60,000 bases of DNA from Cryptomeria japonica (Eukaryota; Streptophyta; Pinopsida; Cupressales; Cupressaceae), in contig NC_081410.1 in assembly GCF_030272615.1 (NCBI RefSeq), forward strand, positions 566,763,152 to 566,823,151, given 5' to 3'. Both the position numbers and the translations under genes were made by a program. Each line of letters opens with the position of its first letter. Within the stretch, counting starts at the first letter, position 1. The notes under the pieces are model-generated. The model had not been told where the DNA came from. It saw nothing but the letters and a program-made list of their open reading frames with translations, and ran no database searches. Positions 57,463-60,000 of this stretch are shown here, piece after piece.

Positions 57463-59275
57463 TTTGGTTAGCGTAAAATAGGTTTTAAAGGGGCCCTGAA
57501 ACCCTTTACAACGAAGAGCTATCAACAAAAAATATACCGGACTACTGGCAAAAAACCATAATTTCTAGAAAGGACGTGAAACCTTCTGGACTTACGGGTC
57601 CAAATCCCAAAATAAAAGCTGCAAAGGAAATAAACAAAAAAGCACAATAGCTACCACACATAAAACACCAATTGCTAATAAAAAATACAACATTACAAAC
57701 AAGGTTGACCAAACAAATTGTTTAAAACAACAACCACAACCTCAAAAAACACAGATGAAGGGTATATCAAGCACCCTTAGCCAAGAAAAAGGATTTTCCC
57801 AATCTCCCAAAACCTATAACAACTTCTCTGAGCCATAGCAAGCCAAACCTAGGCCTAGCCTAAAACAATAACTTGCCAAAATGGGCCCTTGAAAACTTTT
57901 AGCATCCAGTCTATCCCTAGCAAGAATTTAAAGAGACATGGGGTTTTTTCAGGCTCCCTCAACCTTGAAGGCAGGTTTAATGAGGCTCCTAGAACCAGAC
58001 GTAGGATTTCTCTAGGCTCTCTGAACCATTAAAATGAAAAGAAAAAAATTCATAAAGATAAGAAATAAGAATAAAAATGGATCTAGAGGAGAAATAGGAA
58101 AAAGACAGACACCCTCAGCCATACATGTGGGTTTAACTTGGCTCCCAAAACTAGAAAAACCCCAAATCATAACAAAATAACTTGAAGGAACCAACTAGGA
58201 AACAAGGTTTTGTAAAGGAACCCATAACCTTTCATAAATTAAAAAAAGATGGTTTTTCTAGACTCACTCAACCCCCAAAAAAACTAGGAGACTGGGATTT
58301 GATAGGGAGTCCAAACCCTTCTATGAAGCGCCTCATGAAAAAAGTAACAGGAAAACCCAATTAGTAACTTGGATAGAACTAGTTGAAAAGTAGCTTCCTT
58401 CCTCTCCACCTCAATAGAAGATAGATCCACCTCAATAGGACATGAAAGAAAGTAGACAAAATTCCTAGACTTTCCATTTGTAGCTGGCAGAGCCCAAACC
58501 ATTGCACCACACCTTGAAGTCTCCACCTCAACAGGAGAAAGGGCCACCTCAATAAGGCAAGGAGGAAAGAAGACCAAAATCCTTGAGACACTTCTCATAG
58601 TCCAACATAGAAGAATCCTCTCCACCTCTAAAGGAGAGAAAATCATTACAACAAAAGCACCAAAAAACCAAGGAAGTAAAGCAGCAAAAACCCCCTCGAA
58701 GAAACAACCCATAAAAGAACATAGGGGTTACTCACACTAGAAACCAAAGGCTTCCCCCAAATCAAACACAAAAACAAGAAGCATAACCAGACCCTGCTCC
58801 AAGCATCCAACAAGCGCAACGAGGCCCAATCACCAGCCAAAGACAACAAGGAAGGGCATATAAGGCAGAGAGGAAGGGAAAAAATACCAAAGCTCCCGGT
58901 AGCAACACTGTTGCACACAAACACATCCAGCCATTTTACACCCACATCAACTACAACACAAGACACCCAAGGAGCAAGCAAAACACTAAGAAAAGCACAT
59001 GGCACTCCATAATAGAAAATACCCGTGTCCATCAAAAAGACCAAGAAGAAAAAACAGTCCATCAAACAAATAGAAAAAAGGTTCCCTTGGTCAAAACCCA
59101 ACCAGCCACTACCGACGACCGACCAAACACCTATGAAATCCAACCCTACACCAAGCTGAAACCTACCATCTCCATCATCATCTTTAGAAGAAACATGCTC
59201 CTCCCCTAAAGAAGCCCTAGACCCAACACTCCTGCCGCTTCCACTCCCGATCTCCATCTTGATCACATCTATTTT
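57463..59275 (-). mobile_element. LINE-tailed element, 1.8 kb, without RT (minus)
   Basis: Bracketed by the 17-bp duplication AAAATTGYTACATTGTT (57446-57462 and 59276-59292, one mismatch). Its minus-strand 3' end, TTGTAAAGGGTTTCAGGGGC to ACGCTAACCAAAAAC, matches the tail of the LINE at 41,130-41,186. No RT, endonuclease or ORF1 motif is present. It is either a 5'-truncated LINE with a long 3' UTR or a non-autonomous element moved by LINE machinery. Confidence 0.8.
58646..59266 (-). CDS. 206-aa open frame in LINE-tailed element, unknown
   Basis: It opens nine bases inside the 5' end of the element: MIKMEIGSGSGRSVGSRASL, then EEHVSSKDDDGDGR, then a long Phe/Leu/Val/Trp-rich tail with many hydrophobic stretches. 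The hydrophobic part may only reflect the T-rich UTR-like DNA. I know no family for it. It is the longest uninterrupted frame in the right half, but it may be non-functional. Confidence 0.25.
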   Translation of the reverse strand: MIKMEIGSGSGRSVGSRASLGEEHVSSKDDDGDGRFQLGVGLDFIGVWSVVGSGWLGFDQGNLFSICLMDCFFFLVFLMDTGIFYYGVPCAFLSVLLAPWVSCVVVDVGVKWLDVFVCNSVATGSFGIFSLPLCLICPSLLSLAGDWASLRLLDAWSRVWLCFLFLCLIWGKPLVSSVSNPYVLLWVVSSRGFLLLYFLGFLVLLL

Positions 59276-59292
59276 AAAATTGTTACATTGTT

Positions 59293-60000
59293 GACATTAG
59301 GGGCACTTTTTATTAACGAAAGGAATCCTTTTCCATAGATTTCCAATAATAGACCATAAAAAAATATTTTTGAACCAAATATTAACCACCAAAATGCCCC
59401 CCAGAAGAAATTGAATGGCATTCTTCAAGGGTAATAGTGATCTCAAATTTTTTTATACAATGAAGAAGAAAACGATTATACATCTTCAATACAAAATGTT
59501 AAAAAGATAACGCAACATGCAATAAGATTGCATATAAAATCTTGAACATTCTTTGATGCAAGATTTGGGAAGGTATCATCATGTCCAAATATTAGATTAT
59601 ATGGGAGTACCATTCATTAGCATCTATATTAATGTAAAAAGAAATCTTAGAATAGGTATCAAAAATAAATAGTGAAGTGATATTATGAATAATAAATTGG
59701 TAATGCATAGATGATTTTTCAAGGGATATAAGAGAATAAACACTTGTCATTGCAACCATATGTCAATTATATTTTCATGGAATCATATCTATTGTGTACT
59801 AAGTCACGGTATTGAAATAATTTATTTTGTTTTTCCTTATAAGTTCTTGTGACTTATTTTATAATCGACTATGAGTCAGCAAAGACATGCAAGTGTTGAA
59901 TTTTAAGAGATGAAGTCACAAACAAACTAGCAATAATGGCTTTTTGATGTTCATTGTAGTTACACTTCAACCAAATATAATTTTTAACAACCAAACCTAT
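59293..60000 (-). pseudogene. gypsy RNase H to integrase zinc finger (minus)
   Basis: From the window's right edge on minus: LKIQHLHVFADS and LIKQ-like TRTYKEKQNKLFQYRD are the third RNase H motif and its tail. Near 59,300-59,460 GGHFGG, YYWKSMEKDSF and a KKCP-stop-CQQC finger mark the integrase zinc-binding domain. Numerous stops and shifts. The element continues beyond 60,000. Together with 55,440-57,462 it is one Tat/Athila-like relic. Confidence 0.7.

Overview
This window reads as intergenic DNA from a large, repeat-rich seed-plant genome. Retroelement lineages (Tat-type Ty3/gypsy with two RNase H domains, Ty1/copia with initiator-Met primer sites, L1-type LINEs), deep decay and megabase-style nesting suggest a gymnosperm, but that is inference. 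I see no intact host gene. Almost every long reading frame is a decayed retroelement part, and many in-frame stops are one C-to-T or G-to-A step from Gln, Arg or Trp codons, as expected for old methylated transposon DNA.

Layout. 1 to about 11,715: the 3' part of a Tat-type Ty3/gypsy element on + (protease, RT, two RNase H domains, integrase). Its long 3' region carries an antisense plant-mobile-domain (PMD) gene relic, low-complexity tracts, a polypurine tract and the start of a 3' LTR. 11.7-15.2 kb: no recognised feature. 15.2-16.05 kb: a cluster of tRNA-like (SINE-like) modules in both orientations. 16.1-21.4 kb: unit 1 of a local segmental duplication, ending in a pectin-methylesterase-like (PME-like) 5' gene fragment that is split by a truncated copia element. 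22.69-22.78 kb: a 95-bp LINE tail with a 17-bp target duplication. 25.9-29.7 kb: a copia-type LTR element without recognisable pol. 30.6-33.1 kb: further duplication copies. 33.1-43.6 kb: a minus-strand copia element holding a complete LINE (33,874-41,186) whose RNase H end is fused in frame to an extra open frame. 43.6-49.4 kb: unit 3 of the duplication, ending in a near-palindrome of two convergent PME-like 5' fragments, plus another partial copy. 49.4-53.5 kb: a gag-only copia element with a 42-bp minisatellite. 55.4-60 kb: a minus-strand gypsy integrase/RNase H relic, cut by a 1.4-kb solo LTR and by a 1.8-kb LINE-tailed element.

The insertion history can be read from target-site duplications and, in three cases, from restored empty sites: removing the insertion rejoins a paralogous sequence or an interrupted integrase frame. 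The host-derived signal is the repeated block of promoter-like DNA plus the first ~60 codons of a PME-like gene, copied several times and once turned into an inverted repeat with a short spacer. That is a plausible hairpin/small-RNA source. Other points of interest are the antisense PMD cassette lying between two identical polypurine-like 11-mers, the LINE with a third fused open frame, and the 14-residue-periodic open frame of the minisatellite.
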